From Myxococcales bacterium (GTDB lineage: Bacteria; Myxococcota_A; Polyangia; Polyangiales; Polyangiaceae), in assembly GCA_025355005.1 (NCBI GenBank), contig JANXLV010000329.1:1-64000 (forward strand): a stretch of 64,000 bases of DNA, written 5' to 3'. The notes under the pieces are model-generated. The model searched no databases. It saw nothing but the letters and a program-made list of their open reading frames with translations, and had not been told where the DNA came from. Both the position numbers and the translations under genes were made by a program. Shown one piece after another: positions 27,591-36,882 of the stretch (within the stretch, counting starts at the first letter, position 1; every line of letters starts with the position of its first letter).

Positions 27591-28223
27591 ATGACCGCGT
27601 GGCTCATGGCCGATGCCTCCGCATCTTCCAAAGACTCCACCGCGCTGCGCCTTCGCGAGGCGATGGAGCGGTACGCGCAAGGCGAGGACGCCGCGTTTGC
27701 GGAGCTTTACGATCTGCTCTCGCCACGGCTGCTCGCGTTCTTGACGCGCATGACCAGGGATCGCGTGACGGCGGAGGATCTGATGCAACAGACCTTCCTG
27801 AACATGCACCGCGCCCGCGGCCGCTTCGCGGTCGGCGCTGAGGTGACTCCCTGGGCATTCGCGATCGCGCGCCGGCTCTTCCTGGACTCCACGCGCCGCG
27901 GCAAGCGCGAGGTGCTCGAGCGCGGCGAGCGTGGAGGTGACGAGGACGATGAGCGGTCGATCTTCGACCTCGTGGAGGCCGCAGGTGCCACCGCCGAAGA
28001 GCTCGTCGACGCGAAGTCGCTCGCGATCGTGATCGAGGGGGCACTGTCCGAGTTGCCCGAGCAGCAGCGCGAGGCCTTCGCGCTCATCAAGCAAGAGGGG
28101 CTCTCGGTCGCCGAGGCAGCGGGCATCCTTGGCACCAGCGTGGGGGCCGTGAAGCTCCGCGCGCATCGCGCGTACGAGTCGCTGCGGACGGCGCTCGGCA
28201 AGAAGGGCAGGGCGCCGTCATGA
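27591..28223 (+). CDS. ECF-type RNA polymerase sigma factor
   Basis: The protein has 210 residues if started at ATG 27591. ATG 27606 is equally possible, and upstream in-frame starts look non-coding. Region 2 is clear (AFAELYDLLSPRLLAFLTRM, then AEDLMQQTFLNMHRAR with DxxQ-type helix, then PWAFAIARRLFLD). Region 4 follows (ALSELPEQQREAFALIKQ, then SVAEAAGILGTSVGAVKLRAHRA). The stop overlaps the start of an NrsF-like membrane anti-sigma factor as ATGA. This pairing matches the Caulobacter SigF-NrsF arrangement, linked there to oxidative or metal stress. Confidence 0.92.
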   Translation: MTAWLMADASASSKDSTALRLREAMERYAQGEDAAFAELYDLLSPRLLAFLTRMTRDRVTAEDLMQQTFLNMHRARGRFAVGAEVTPWAFAIARRLFLDSTRRGKREVLERGERGGDEDDERSIFDLVEAAGATAEELVDAKSLAIVIEGALSELPEQQREAFALIKQEGLSVAEAAGILGTSVGAVKLRAHRAYESLRTALGKKGRAPS

Positions 28224-28882
28224 CCGAGAAGCCGGATCTGCGCGCCGCCATTCTTGCCGCGGCGAAGAAGGAGCCGTCGGCCACGCGCGCGGAGGTCTCG
28301 GCCCACGTGCGACTGGTGCTCACCGTCGCGGCGATCGGGCTCGCCGTCGCATTCTTCGTGCTCGGAGGCGTGACGCTCGGCGATCGCCCCGCGTCGTTCG
28401 TGGTCCACGTCGCGCTCGTCTGGTCGATCGTCGCGGCTGCGTCCGCGCTTCTGCTCTTGCGTCGCGGCGCGACGGGGCTCGGGGCTCCCACGGCGACGTT
28501 GCTCGGCGTCGCAATGGCGGTCGCGCCGCTGCTCGGGGCGAGCTACCTGGGCCTACACGTGTCCGAGGCAGCGGGGATCGGCCACGACCACGTCGGAGCG
28601 CTCTCGCACCCGATGTGCTTCATCATGACGCTCGTGTTCACCATCGCTCCTTTCGCGGTCTTCGCGGCGCTGCGTCGTGGGGTCGACCCCGTGCATCCCG
28701 CCGCCACAGGCGCGATCGCGGGCGCGGCAAGCGCGGCGGTCGGAGGCGTGGCGATCACGCTGCACTGCCCGATCTCGTCGGACCTTCACGTGCTGCTCGG
28801 GCACGCGCTGCCCGCGGTCGTGATGCTGCTCGTCGGCTTCGCGCTCGGGCCGCGGATTTTCGGCGTGCGCGCAGCGCCGTAA
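28220..28882 (+). CDS. NrsF/DUF1109-type membrane anti-sigma factor
   Basis: This 220-residue protein starts at ATG 28220 and overlaps the sigma gene. Residues 1-30 are cytoplasmic and charged, then six hydrophobic helices follow. The motif ITLHCPISSDLHVLLGHALP is the family hallmark; its conserved Cys has been implicated in signal sensing in Caulobacter NrsF. The protein should hold the upstream sigma factor at the membrane until a signal releases it. It is followed after 27 nt by the degenerate protease-like lipoprotein gene, which may be in the same transcript. Confidence 0.85.
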   Translation: MTEKPDLRAAILAAAKKEPSATRAEVSAHVRLVLTVAAIGLAVAFFVLGGVTLGDRPASFVVHVALVWSIVAAASALLLLRRGATGLGAPTATLLGVAMAVAPLLGASYLGLHVSEAAGIGHDHVGALSHPMCFIMTLVFTIAPFAVFAALRRGVDPVHPAATGAIAGAASAAVGGVAITLHCPISSDLHVLLGHALPAVVMLLVGFALGPRIFGVRAAP

Positions 28883-28909
28883 CGCGGAAGTTCGTGTACG
28901 CTCGGAGGC

Positions 28910-29773
28910 ATGGCATCGCGCGCGCTTCTGGCACCGTTCGTCACCACTCTTGCTCTGTCGGCGGCGCTGTTCCCGCTCTTCCTGCCCGGCTGTGGTGGCG
29001 CGCAGCAAGTGTCGTTCGTCTCGCAGGAGCGACCGGACAACGGAGGCGAGACCAGCGTGCGCCTCCACAGTGAGCCCGGCGGCGAGCGCGAGCTCCCATC
29101 CGACTCCGAGATCGTCGAGCCCGAGCACCCGCTCGTGGGCACCAAGTCCGAGCGCGCGCTCGTCCACATCCACACGCCCGACGGCGTGTGCTCGGGCGCG
29201 GTTGTCGGCGCGAGCACCGTCGTGACCGCACAGCAATGCATCAAGGGCTTCCCGGCGGGCTCGAACATCGTCCCCGAGGGCCGTGACTTCCACGTGGAGG
29301 TCGCCTCCAGCGCGCTCACCTGGACGCAGCGGCGCGTGAAGAAGATCGTTCTGCCGTCGTGCGAGTGGGCGGACCTGGACGTCGCGGCGCTGATCCTGGA
29401 GAGCCCGGTGGAGTGGGTCGTCCCGCTCACCGTCGGCACCATGCCCGGGCCCGGCGCCAAGGTCGAGGCGCTCGGCTTCGGAACGTGCCCCGGCGAGGCG
29501 CACACGAAGGTCTCGCACGAAGGCGGCATCCTCAACGTCGAGAGCGAGGCCTCCGTCGTGGACGTGCGCCTGTGCCGCGGCGACGTCGGCGGGCCGATCG
29601 TCGATCGCGCGGGCGGCGACATCGTCGGCATCATCTCGCACCGCGACGATCCGGAGGGCTCACCGCGCCAGACCACAACGGTCTTCCGCCTCGACACGCC
29701 CTCCTCGCGCGAGCTCCTTTCGCTTGCGGAGAAGTCGGAGCCCGGAAAGCTCAGCATCGCCTGCAAGCGCTGA
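28910..29773 (+). CDS. Trypsin-fold lipoprotein lacking catalytic His and Ser
   Basis: This 287-residue protein has a lipobox at LPGC (Cys28). From residue 82 on it follows the trypsin fold: CSGAVVGASTVVTAQQC corresponds to the usual CGG...TAAHC block, DLDVAALIL to the DIALL block with Asp157 kept, and CRGDVGGPIVD to the GDSGGP block. The catalytic His is Gln109 and the catalytic Ser is Val226. So a serine protease fold is kept without two of the three catalytic residues. It is unlikely to cleave peptides and may bind them. It lies just downstream of the sigma/anti-sigma pair, so a role as a surface sensor or decoy is conceivable. Confidence 0.85.
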   Translation: MASRALLAPFVTTLALSAALFPLFLPGCGGAQQVSFVSQERPDNGGETSVRLHSEPGGERELPSDSEIVEPEHPLVGTKSERALVHIHTPDGVCSGAVVGASTVVTAQQCIKGFPAGSNIVPEGRDFHVEVASSALTWTQRRVKKIVLPSCEWADLDVAALILESPVEWVVPLTVGTMPGPGAKVEALGFGTCPGEAHTKVSHEGGILNVESEASVVDVRLCRGDVGGPIVDRAGGDIVGIISHRDDPEGSPRQTTTVFRLDTPSSRELLSLAEKSEPGKLSIACKR

Positions 29774-29787
29774 CGTCGCCGTCGCGG

Positions 29788-30252
29788 TCAAACCTTCTTC
29801 TGTAGACGCAAGGAGCGGCGCGCTTCGCCATCCGCTTGCGACGCGCGGACGTGGTCCGAGTCCATCACCAGCGGTGGCACCTTGGTGGGCTTGCGGTCGT
29901 CGTCGACGGCGACGAAGGTCAGCCGCGCATCGACGCACGGCCACCGCGCGCCGGTCCGCGAGTCCTCGCCCTCCACGACGACCTCGATCTCCATCGACGT
30001 GCTGAAGACTGCGTTGACGAGCGCGTGCAGGCGCACGACCTCTCCCACCTTCACGGGCTTCTGGAACTTGAGATCGTCGACGAACGCGGTGACGCACAGC
30101 TTGCCCGAGTGGCGCTGGGCGCAGATCGCCGCGCATAGATCGACCCACGCCATGATCTGGCCGCCGAACACGTTGCCCATGGCGTTCGCGTGCTGAGGCA
30201 GGACGTACTCGGTCATGTCCGTGCGCGAGGCGCTCTGATGTCGGGACTCCAT
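29788..30252 (-). CDS. Acyl-CoA thioesterase, hotdog fold
   Basis: This 154-residue protein with ATG start at 30252 matches the YciA/BFIT-like acyl-CoA hydrolases. The signature NVFGGQIMAWVDLCAA (residues 27-42) carries the conserved Asn, Gly-Gly and Asp, followed by VTAFVDDLKFQKPV and STSMEIEVVVEGED. These enzymes release free fatty acid from acyl-CoA in the cytoplasm. It is divergent from a TetR regulator gene with an operator-like palindrome between them, so control by that regulator is likely. It is convergent with the protease-like lipoprotein gene. Confidence 0.9.
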   Translation of the reverse strand: MESRHQSASRTDMTEYVLPQHANAMGNVFGGQIMAWVDLCAAICAQRHSGKLCVTAFVDDLKFQKPVKVGEVVRLHALVNAVFSTSMEIEVVVEGEDSRTGARWPCVDARLTFVAVDDDRKPTKVPPLVMDSDHVRASQADGEARRSLRLQKKV

Positions 30253-30344
30253 CCCGACGAGCTTGTCCTCGAAAGCGCGAAAACGAAACGGCTCATCGAA
30301 AAAAGCATCGCAGCGCCTTGCGCGATCGCGGGTCGCGGGCTAAT

Positions 30345-30360
30345 GAATGAACGTTCACTC
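30345..30360. promoter_or_regulatory. TetR-type operator palindrome
   Basis: The 16-bp sequence GAATGAACGTTCACTC is a near-perfect palindrome with a perfect 10-bp core TGAACGTTCA (30348-30357). This form is common for TetR-family repressors of fatty-acid and drug genes. It ends 2 nt before the ATG of the TetR gene and sits in the promoter region shared with the divergent thioesterase, so both genes could be repressed. Confidence 0.65.
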
Positions 30361-30362
30361 CG

Positions 30363-30950
30363 ATGCCCGCCGCCCACACAGTTACACGAGATCCCGAGCA
30401 AAAGCGCGAGGCTATCCTCGATGCCGCGCTCGAGCTCTTTGCGGACCGCGGCTTCCACGGCACCTCGATCCCGGATCTGGCGGAGCGCGCCAAGGTGGCC
30501 GCTGGGACCATCTACCGCCACTTCGCGAGCAAGGAAGCCCTCGTGAACGCGGTCTACCAGCGCGAGAAGATGGCGCTCGCGAAGGCGCTCGTTCCCAGAG
30601 ACATGGCGACGTCACCGCGCCTCATGCTCCACGCGTTCTTCGTCTCCGCGTGTCGCTACGCGCGCGAGCGCCCGCTCTCGCTCGCGTTCCTCGAGCACCA
30701 CCATCACAAGGACTACCTGGACCAGGCGAGCCGCGATCTCGAGCAGCGAATGTTCGCGCCGGCCGTGATGTTCCTGCATCAGGCGCAGGAGCAGCTGGCC
30801 GTGAAGAGATGCGATCCGGAGCTGCTCATCGCGCTCGTGTGGGGAATGTTCAACGGCCTCGTGCGCGGTCACGAGGAGAAGAGATTCGCGCTCGATCCGA
30901 AGGCGCTCGCCGAAGCCGAAGAGTGCATCTGGCAGGCGATCAGGGCGTAG
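30363..30950 (+). CDS. TetR family transcriptional regulator
   Basis: This is a 195-residue repressor with ATG start at 30363. Residues 13-60 form the HTH: KREAILDAALELFADRGFHG, then SIPDLAERAKVAAGTIYRHF. The C-terminal ligand domain is helical and includes an unusual HHHH run (residues 112-115) near EHHHHKDYLDQASRD. It probably binds the palindrome that immediately precedes it and controls itself and the divergent thioesterase gene, perhaps in response to acyl-CoA. The ligand is not predictable from sequence. Confidence 0.92.
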   Translation: MPAAHTVTRDPEQKREAILDAALELFADRGFHGTSIPDLAERAKVAAGTIYRHFASKEALVNAVYQREKMALAKALVPRDMATSPRLMLHAFFVSACRYARERPLSLAFLEHHHHKDYLDQASRDLEQRMFAPAVMFLHQAQEQLAVKRCDPELLIALVWGMFNGLVRGHEEKRFALDPKALAEAEECIWQAIRA

Positions 30951-30972
30951 GAGATCGAGGTCGGGGCCGAGG

Positions 30973-31104
30973 CTGCCGTTCAGCGCGCAGTTCCTCGTCT
31001 CCATCCTGCGCGCGATGCCCACGCGCATGTCCGACGCGATCATGCGCTGGGCGCTCGGCCTCTCGAGCGCGAAGGCGCAGCTCACTACGGCGGAAGCGTC
31101 CTGA
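30973..31104 (+). pseudogene. Possible gene remnant, SDR-like C-terminal tail
   Basis: After the TetR stop, the frame from 30973 to a TGA at 31102-31104 encodes about 43 residues, including FLVSILRAMPTRMSDAIMRW. This looks like the C-terminal helix of short-chain dehydrogenases rather than random sequence. No start codon or RBS precedes it. I treat it as a decayed remnant overlapping the 3' end of the MopE-type gene. Chance is a real alternative. Confidence 0.25.
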
Positions 31105-33211
31105 CGTCCAGGTTCCACGGGCCCTTCGCGCCATTGAAGCCATCCACCTGGACCCAGTACTGGCCGGGTACGAGCGTGAGATCCAGGAAGCTGCGCTGCG
31201 CCGTGAAGCCGACGTAGCAGGCGTTTGGTAGCTCCGTGGCCGGGCAGACCGCGCCCGTTCGGATGTCCAGGATGGTGGCGTACGTGGAGCCGCTCATGTC
31301 GAAGATCATCCGCTGCGCCGCGGTCAGGTTCAGCTGGAAGATCTGATCCGGCGCCCCGCCCGGGGGTGCGCCGTCCACGTCGCACCCGGCGTTGAACTCG
31401 TGCATCGCATTGGTCGTGTCACCCGTGTAGAAGCCGCCGCTCGAAGCCAGCGCGATCGGTGACATGCAGTTGTCCGAGCCGCCGCCGACGTTCGTTGCCG
31501 TTGCGGTGGGTCGCGTGAGGACCATGAGGCTTGCTGCGTGCCCCTGCAGATCTGCGACCACGATGCGGTAGCTCCCCGCAGCCAGATTTCGTTTCGAGAT
31601 GCGGATGGGCGTGGCGCCCTTGGTGCACGTGAGAACGTCCGCTGGCGTGCAGCCGGGCTTGTTGAGCGACACCGCGCCGAAATCACCCTGCACGAAGCGC
31701 CCCACGATGAGTACGTCACTCGGAACCAGGAGCTCGAGGTCGTACGCGGCGTTCGGCGCGCCTCCGAGGCAGCCATTGCGGATCGCGTCTTCCTGCGCAG
31801 AAAGGTCGACGTCGATCTCGCCGTTCTGCGGAGCTGAAGGCGCCGTCGCGCAGGTCTGGTTCGGAGGTGGCAAGGTGGGCGGGTAGGTCGAAACGAGGAG
31901 GCTCGCGTCGATGCTCGCGGTGGCGCTCACGGCGAGAACGTAGGTGCCCGCCTGCAGGTTGCGCGCGAAGAGCGGAGGCACGTTGCCGACGCGGCAGCGG
32001 AGCTCGTCGGTGCAGGTCGCTGCGCGCAGGCTCAGGACTGCGTTGCCATCACCAGCGGTAGTGGTCGCGAGCACGCGCACGTCGTGCGCTGCCGTGAGCG
32101 TGAACGCGTACGTCAGCTCGCCGGTCTGGGCGGTGCAGTCGGAGGTGAGGTCGTGGCTCGCGTCCACGATCGTGACGGGGACCGCCGTGTCGAGCGGGAT
32201 CGCGAGCGGCGCGACGCAGCTCTCGTTCGTGGGCGCCGCGGTGGGAGGCAGGAAATCCACGTGAACGCCGACGCTCGCCTCCGTCTGTGTCGTGACAACC
32301 GCGTAGATCGTGGTGCCCGCAGCCACGGAGCGCGCCCTGACGCGCGTGCGTACCCCCGCGCCCGTATGCTGGCATTCGATCTCGGACGTTGCGCATGCGG
32401 AGAAGATCGCCACGGTCGACTCTGCGTCGTTCGTGCCGGTCCACACGTCGATGTCGCTCGCGGCGTCGCCCACGTTGCCCGGCGCGGTGATCGCGACCAC
32501 CACGTCGCGCGCGGCGGTCGGCGTTCCCACGTTGCAGCTCTCCACGTAGTCCTTTTTCGTGGCGACCGTGCTCACGGTGTAGCTGCCTGCGGTGGTGACC
32601 GCGAGCGCGTTTGCGCACGTGTCGTTCGCCGGCAACACGCAGGGCTGCTCGTCCACCTTGCCGTTGCAGTTGTCGTCCTTGCTGTTTCCGCAGACCTCCT
32701 GCGCCTTCTCGTTCACGAGCGGATCGGTGTCATCGCAGTCGCCGCCAGCGTTCAGGCAGTGCGCGTCGGTGTCGCCGTCCTGGTCGGCGTCGCGAGGCAC
32801 GTGCTTGCAAGACTTGTCCGTCTCCACGCACGCGTCGATGGTGCAGGAGTTTTCGTCCTGACACGTGACCACGGGCCCGGCCCTGCAACCGGCGGTCGTG
32901 CAGACCTCCTTGCCGTTGCAGTAGACGGTGTCGTCGCAGAGCGAGTCGTCCGGGAGGAAGCGGCAGCGGTGGAGCGACAGATCGCAGTGGTCGCCTGTGC
33001 ACGCGACCTTGTCGTCGCACTGCGCGGTGGTGTCGCACGGTCCGCCGAGCGTGGGGTCGATGGTGCTTCCGTCAGGCCCCGCCTGCGCGTCGAAGTCGGA
33101 CGCGGCGTCCACGCCCGCATCCGCGGGCTCGATCAGGAGGTCCTGCGCGTTCCTCTTTCCGCACGCGAGCGCGAGCACCACCACGCAGACAAGCGAGAAC
33201 AAGCGCCGCAC
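31085..33211 (-). CDS. MopE-type metal-binding lipoprotein with repeated beta-sandwich domains
   Basis: This 708-residue protein starts at GTG 33211 and has a lipobox LALAC (Cys17). Residues about 45-130 hold Cys-rich modules (PCDTTAQCDDKVACTGDHC). Residues about 135-192 match the putative metal-binding MopE motif: DADQDGDTDAHC, then GGDCDDTDPLVNEKAQEVCG, then DDNCNGKVDEQPC. The rest contains four similar domains, each opening with N-x-C/T-C (NDTCANAL, NESCVAPL, NQTCATAP, SDNCMSPI), which look like pre-peptidase C-terminal beta-sandwiches. It should sit on the outer surface. The metal, if any, is unknown; MopE in Methylococcus binds copper. Confidence 0.85.
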   Translation of the reverse strand: MRRLFSLVCVVVLALACGKRNAQDLLIEPADAGVDAASDFDAQAGPDGSTIDPTLGGPCDTTAQCDDKVACTGDHCDLSLHRCRFLPDDSLCDDTVYCNGKEVCTTAGCRAGPVVTCQDENSCTIDACVETDKSCKHVPRDADQDGDTDAHCLNAGGDCDDTDPLVNEKAQEVCGNSKDDNCNGKVDEQPCVLPANDTCANALAVTTAGSYTVSTVATKKDYVESCNVGTPTAARDVVVAITAPGNVGDAASDIDVWTGTNDAESTVAIFSACATSEIECQHTGAGVRTRVRARSVAAGTTIYAVVTTQTEASVGVHVDFLPPTAAPTNESCVAPLAIPLDTAVPVTIVDASHDLTSDCTAQTGELTYAFTLTAAHDVRVLATTTAGDGNAVLSLRAATCTDELRCRVGNVPPLFARNLQAGTYVLAVSATASIDASLLVSTYPPTLPPPNQTCATAPSAPQNGEIDVDLSAQEDAIRNGCLGGAPNAAYDLELLVPSDVLIVGRFVQGDFGAVSLNKPGCTPADVLTCTKGATPIRISKRNLAAGSYRIVVADLQGHAASLMVLTRPTATATNVGGGSDNCMSPIALASSGGFYTGDTTNAMHEFNAGCDVDGAPPGGAPDQIFQLNLTAAQRMIFDMSGSTYATILDIRTGAVCPATELPNACYVGFTAQRSFLDLTLVPGQYWVQVDGFNGAKGPWNLDVRTLPP

Positions 33212-33258
33212 GTAGAGAGCGTATCAGAACCCCCTCACCAGGCGACCGAGTCGAACGC

Positions 33259-34914
<1,656 letters not shown>

Positions 34915-34937
34915 GGCCGCACCCTACCAAAAGAGAC

Positions 34938-36476
34938 CTACCGCTGCTTTGCCTTCATGATGCGCGCGAATGCTTCGCCGGCGGCGCGCGCGAGCTCCTC
35001 GAGGCGGCGCGTGGCGATCATGGTGTCGCCCAGCTCGTCGGCGACGAGCACTACGGCGGCCTTGCCGAGCACCCGCACTGGCGCTACGGCCACGTCGCGA
35101 GTCGCGCCGCCCATGACACGCAGGAGCGGCGCGTGGACGTCGTCGTGGCGCACGGCGCCCAGGTACAGTCCTTCGTTCATGGCGGTCGTGAAGATGCTCG
35201 GCGTCACGAGCGACATCGTGAGGGCCTGGAGCTGCACGCGCTCACCGAACTCCGGCGTGCACGTCCACCCGACGAGACCACCGCGCTTCACCACGAACAC
35301 GGCGACCTTGCGCGCCACGGCCCGCGCGCCCAGGAGCAGGAGCTCGAGGACGTGATCGCGATCCTCGGCGGCACGCAGGGCCGCGAGCACGCTGGTGCCA
35401 TCCGCGAACGGGAAGCCGGCCTGCGCGTTGTAGGCTCCACGCGCGGTGCGAGGCGGCGGACCCGGAATGAATGAAGGAAGCGGCTCTGCGTCGTATGCGG
35501 TGTGCGGGAGCTGCGTGGGGTGGCGCTCGTAGTAGAGCGTGGCCGCGCGCTCGCGAGGTGCGTTCACGCTCATGCGTGTGAGCGGGATCGGGCGCTCGAT
35601 CGCGGCGGTGGTGGGCCCGTGGCCGGCGAGCGCAGGCGGAATCTGGGTGTTGCCCGAGGGCACGAGCTCCGCCGGGCGCGTCTCGTCGGGCTCGGGGACG
35701 GTGCCGTAGTCGTGCGTTCCGACCTCGCTCTGCGCGAAGAGCTGAGGCCTTGCGGCCGAGTGCGCCTGCGAGCCCGCCTGCGAATGCGGCGACGCGGCGA
35801 GCGCGGCAGAACGCACCGAAGGCACGGCGGTTCCCCATGGCGGCGTCATGCTGGCCGAGCGCGGCGGCTCCTGCGAGTACGTCGCGCTCGTCGCGGCCGG
35901 GATCTGACGGCGCTCGGGCACCATGGCAGCGATGATCCCGCCGGTCGGATAGCGCGACCCGCCCCGCTCCACTGCAGGCGCACCCGGAGGCGCGGAATAC
36001 GAGGTCGCATACGGCGCGGGGAGCGCCGATCCGCGGACGCTCGCCGCGGGCGGCATCGTGCGCGACTTGCGCGTGAGGCCCTCTTCGATCGCAGCGATGG
36101 TCGCGCGGACAAGCCGCACTGGCGCCTGGAGGTGGTGCTCGATCTCGAGCTTCGTGTGCGGCTCGCGTGCGTCGGCCACGGCAACGTCAACCACGCCAGT
36201 GGTCGGGTCGCGACGAATGGGGACCGCGAGCAACCGCATGCAGAGGCCCGGCGGAAGCCGCACCATCAGATCCACCATGGGCATCACGGTGCGAACGGCA
36301 GGCGCGTCCACACGCGAGAGCACGTCCTCGAGCGTGGGCGCGTCCAGCGCACCGGTGTCGAGGAGCGCGCGCGGCAGGGTCGTGCCCTGCTGGAGCGCCG
36401 AGTAGAGCGCCCGCTCCAACGCTTGCGGCGTGACGATCTCCGCCAGCACCAGCGCCCTCGCGAGTTCGTATCCCAC
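34938..36476 (-). CDS. MshEN-domain protein with Pro/Ser-rich linker
   Basis: GTG 36476 follows a GGGGGG run and opens a 512-residue protein. The first 140 residues (YELARALVLAEIVTPQALERAL, then GALDAPTLEDVLSRV) resemble the GspE/PilB N-terminal MshEN module, which in some proteins binds c-di-GMP. Residues about 150-350 form a long Pro/Ser/Ala-rich linker. The last 150 residues (HVLELLLLGARAVARKVAVFVVKRG, DVAVAPVRVLGKAAVVLVADE) look like a GAF-type fold. No secretion ATPase domain is present. The role is unknown, possibly regulatory in type IV pilus or secretion systems. Confidence 0.7.
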   Translation of the reverse strand: MGYELARALVLAEIVTPQALERALYSALQQGTTLPRALLDTGALDAPTLEDVLSRVDAPAVRTVMPMVDLMVRLPPGLCMRLLAVPIRRDPTTGVVDVAVADAREPHTKLEIEHHLQAPVRLVRATIAAIEEGLTRKSRTMPPAASVRGSALPAPYATSYSAPPGAPAVERGGSRYPTGGIIAAMVPERRQIPAATSATYSQEPPRSASMTPPWGTAVPSVRSAALAASPHSQAGSQAHSAARPQLFAQSEVGTHDYGTVPEPDETRPAELVPSGNTQIPPALAGHGPTTAAIERPIPLTRMSVNAPRERAATLYYERHPTQLPHTAYDAEPLPSFIPGPPPRTARGAYNAQAGFPFADGTSVLAALRAAEDRDHVLELLLLGARAVARKVAVFVVKRGGLVGWTCTPEFGERVQLQALTMSLVTPSIFTTAMNEGLYLGAVRHDDVHAPLLRVMGGATRDVAVAPVRVLGKAAVVLVADELGDTMIATRRLEELARAAGEAFARIMKAKQR

Positions 36477-36498
36477 GCCCCCCAGTGTACCCGAACAA

Positions 36499-36798
36499 CT
36501 ATTTTCCGACGCGGCCGAAATGGAAGACGATCTCGCTCTTCCGGAGGAGCCCGAGCTGATCCCGCCCGATCCGCTCCACAGCGCGCGGATCGTCGCGCAA
36601 GGCATCCACGTCCGCGCGCAGCCGGACGATCTCCCGCCGCGTGTCCGCGTTCTCCGTCGTCACGTCCGCAAGCTCCTTCTCCAGCCCCCGCATGCGCGGC
36701 AGTCCTTCTGGCTTCAGGACCAGTATGGGCACGCTCACGAGCGCGACCAGCAGGATCGAGAGGGGGAGGCTTCGCTCGGCGAAGTCAGCGAAGGTCAT
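36499..36798 (-). CDS. FtsB/DivIC-family septum formation initiator
   Basis: This 99-residue protein starts at ATG 36798. One membrane helix (residues about 11-29) is followed by a coiled coil (LEKELADVTTENADTRREIV) and the short C-terminal segment DDPRAVERIGRDQLGLLRKSE typical of FtsB/DivIC. These single-pass proteins link early and late divisome components. It lies 22 nt upstream of the MshEN gene on the same strand and is divergent from gatB. A dedicated cell-division role is likely but not certain, because such small coiled-coil proteins are diverse. Confidence 0.85.
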   Translation of the reverse strand: MTFADFAERSLPLSILLVALVSVPILVLKPEGLPRMRGLEKELADVTTENADTRREIVRLRADVDALRDDPRAVERIGRDQLGLLRKSEIVFHFGRVGK

Positions 36799-36882
36799 GA
36801 TTCACCCTACGAAAGGCCGGGCCGAGTGGTCCAGTTTTACGCGGTTCGCGGCCCCCGCCGGGTGGTATCTTGGGCCTCCGAG

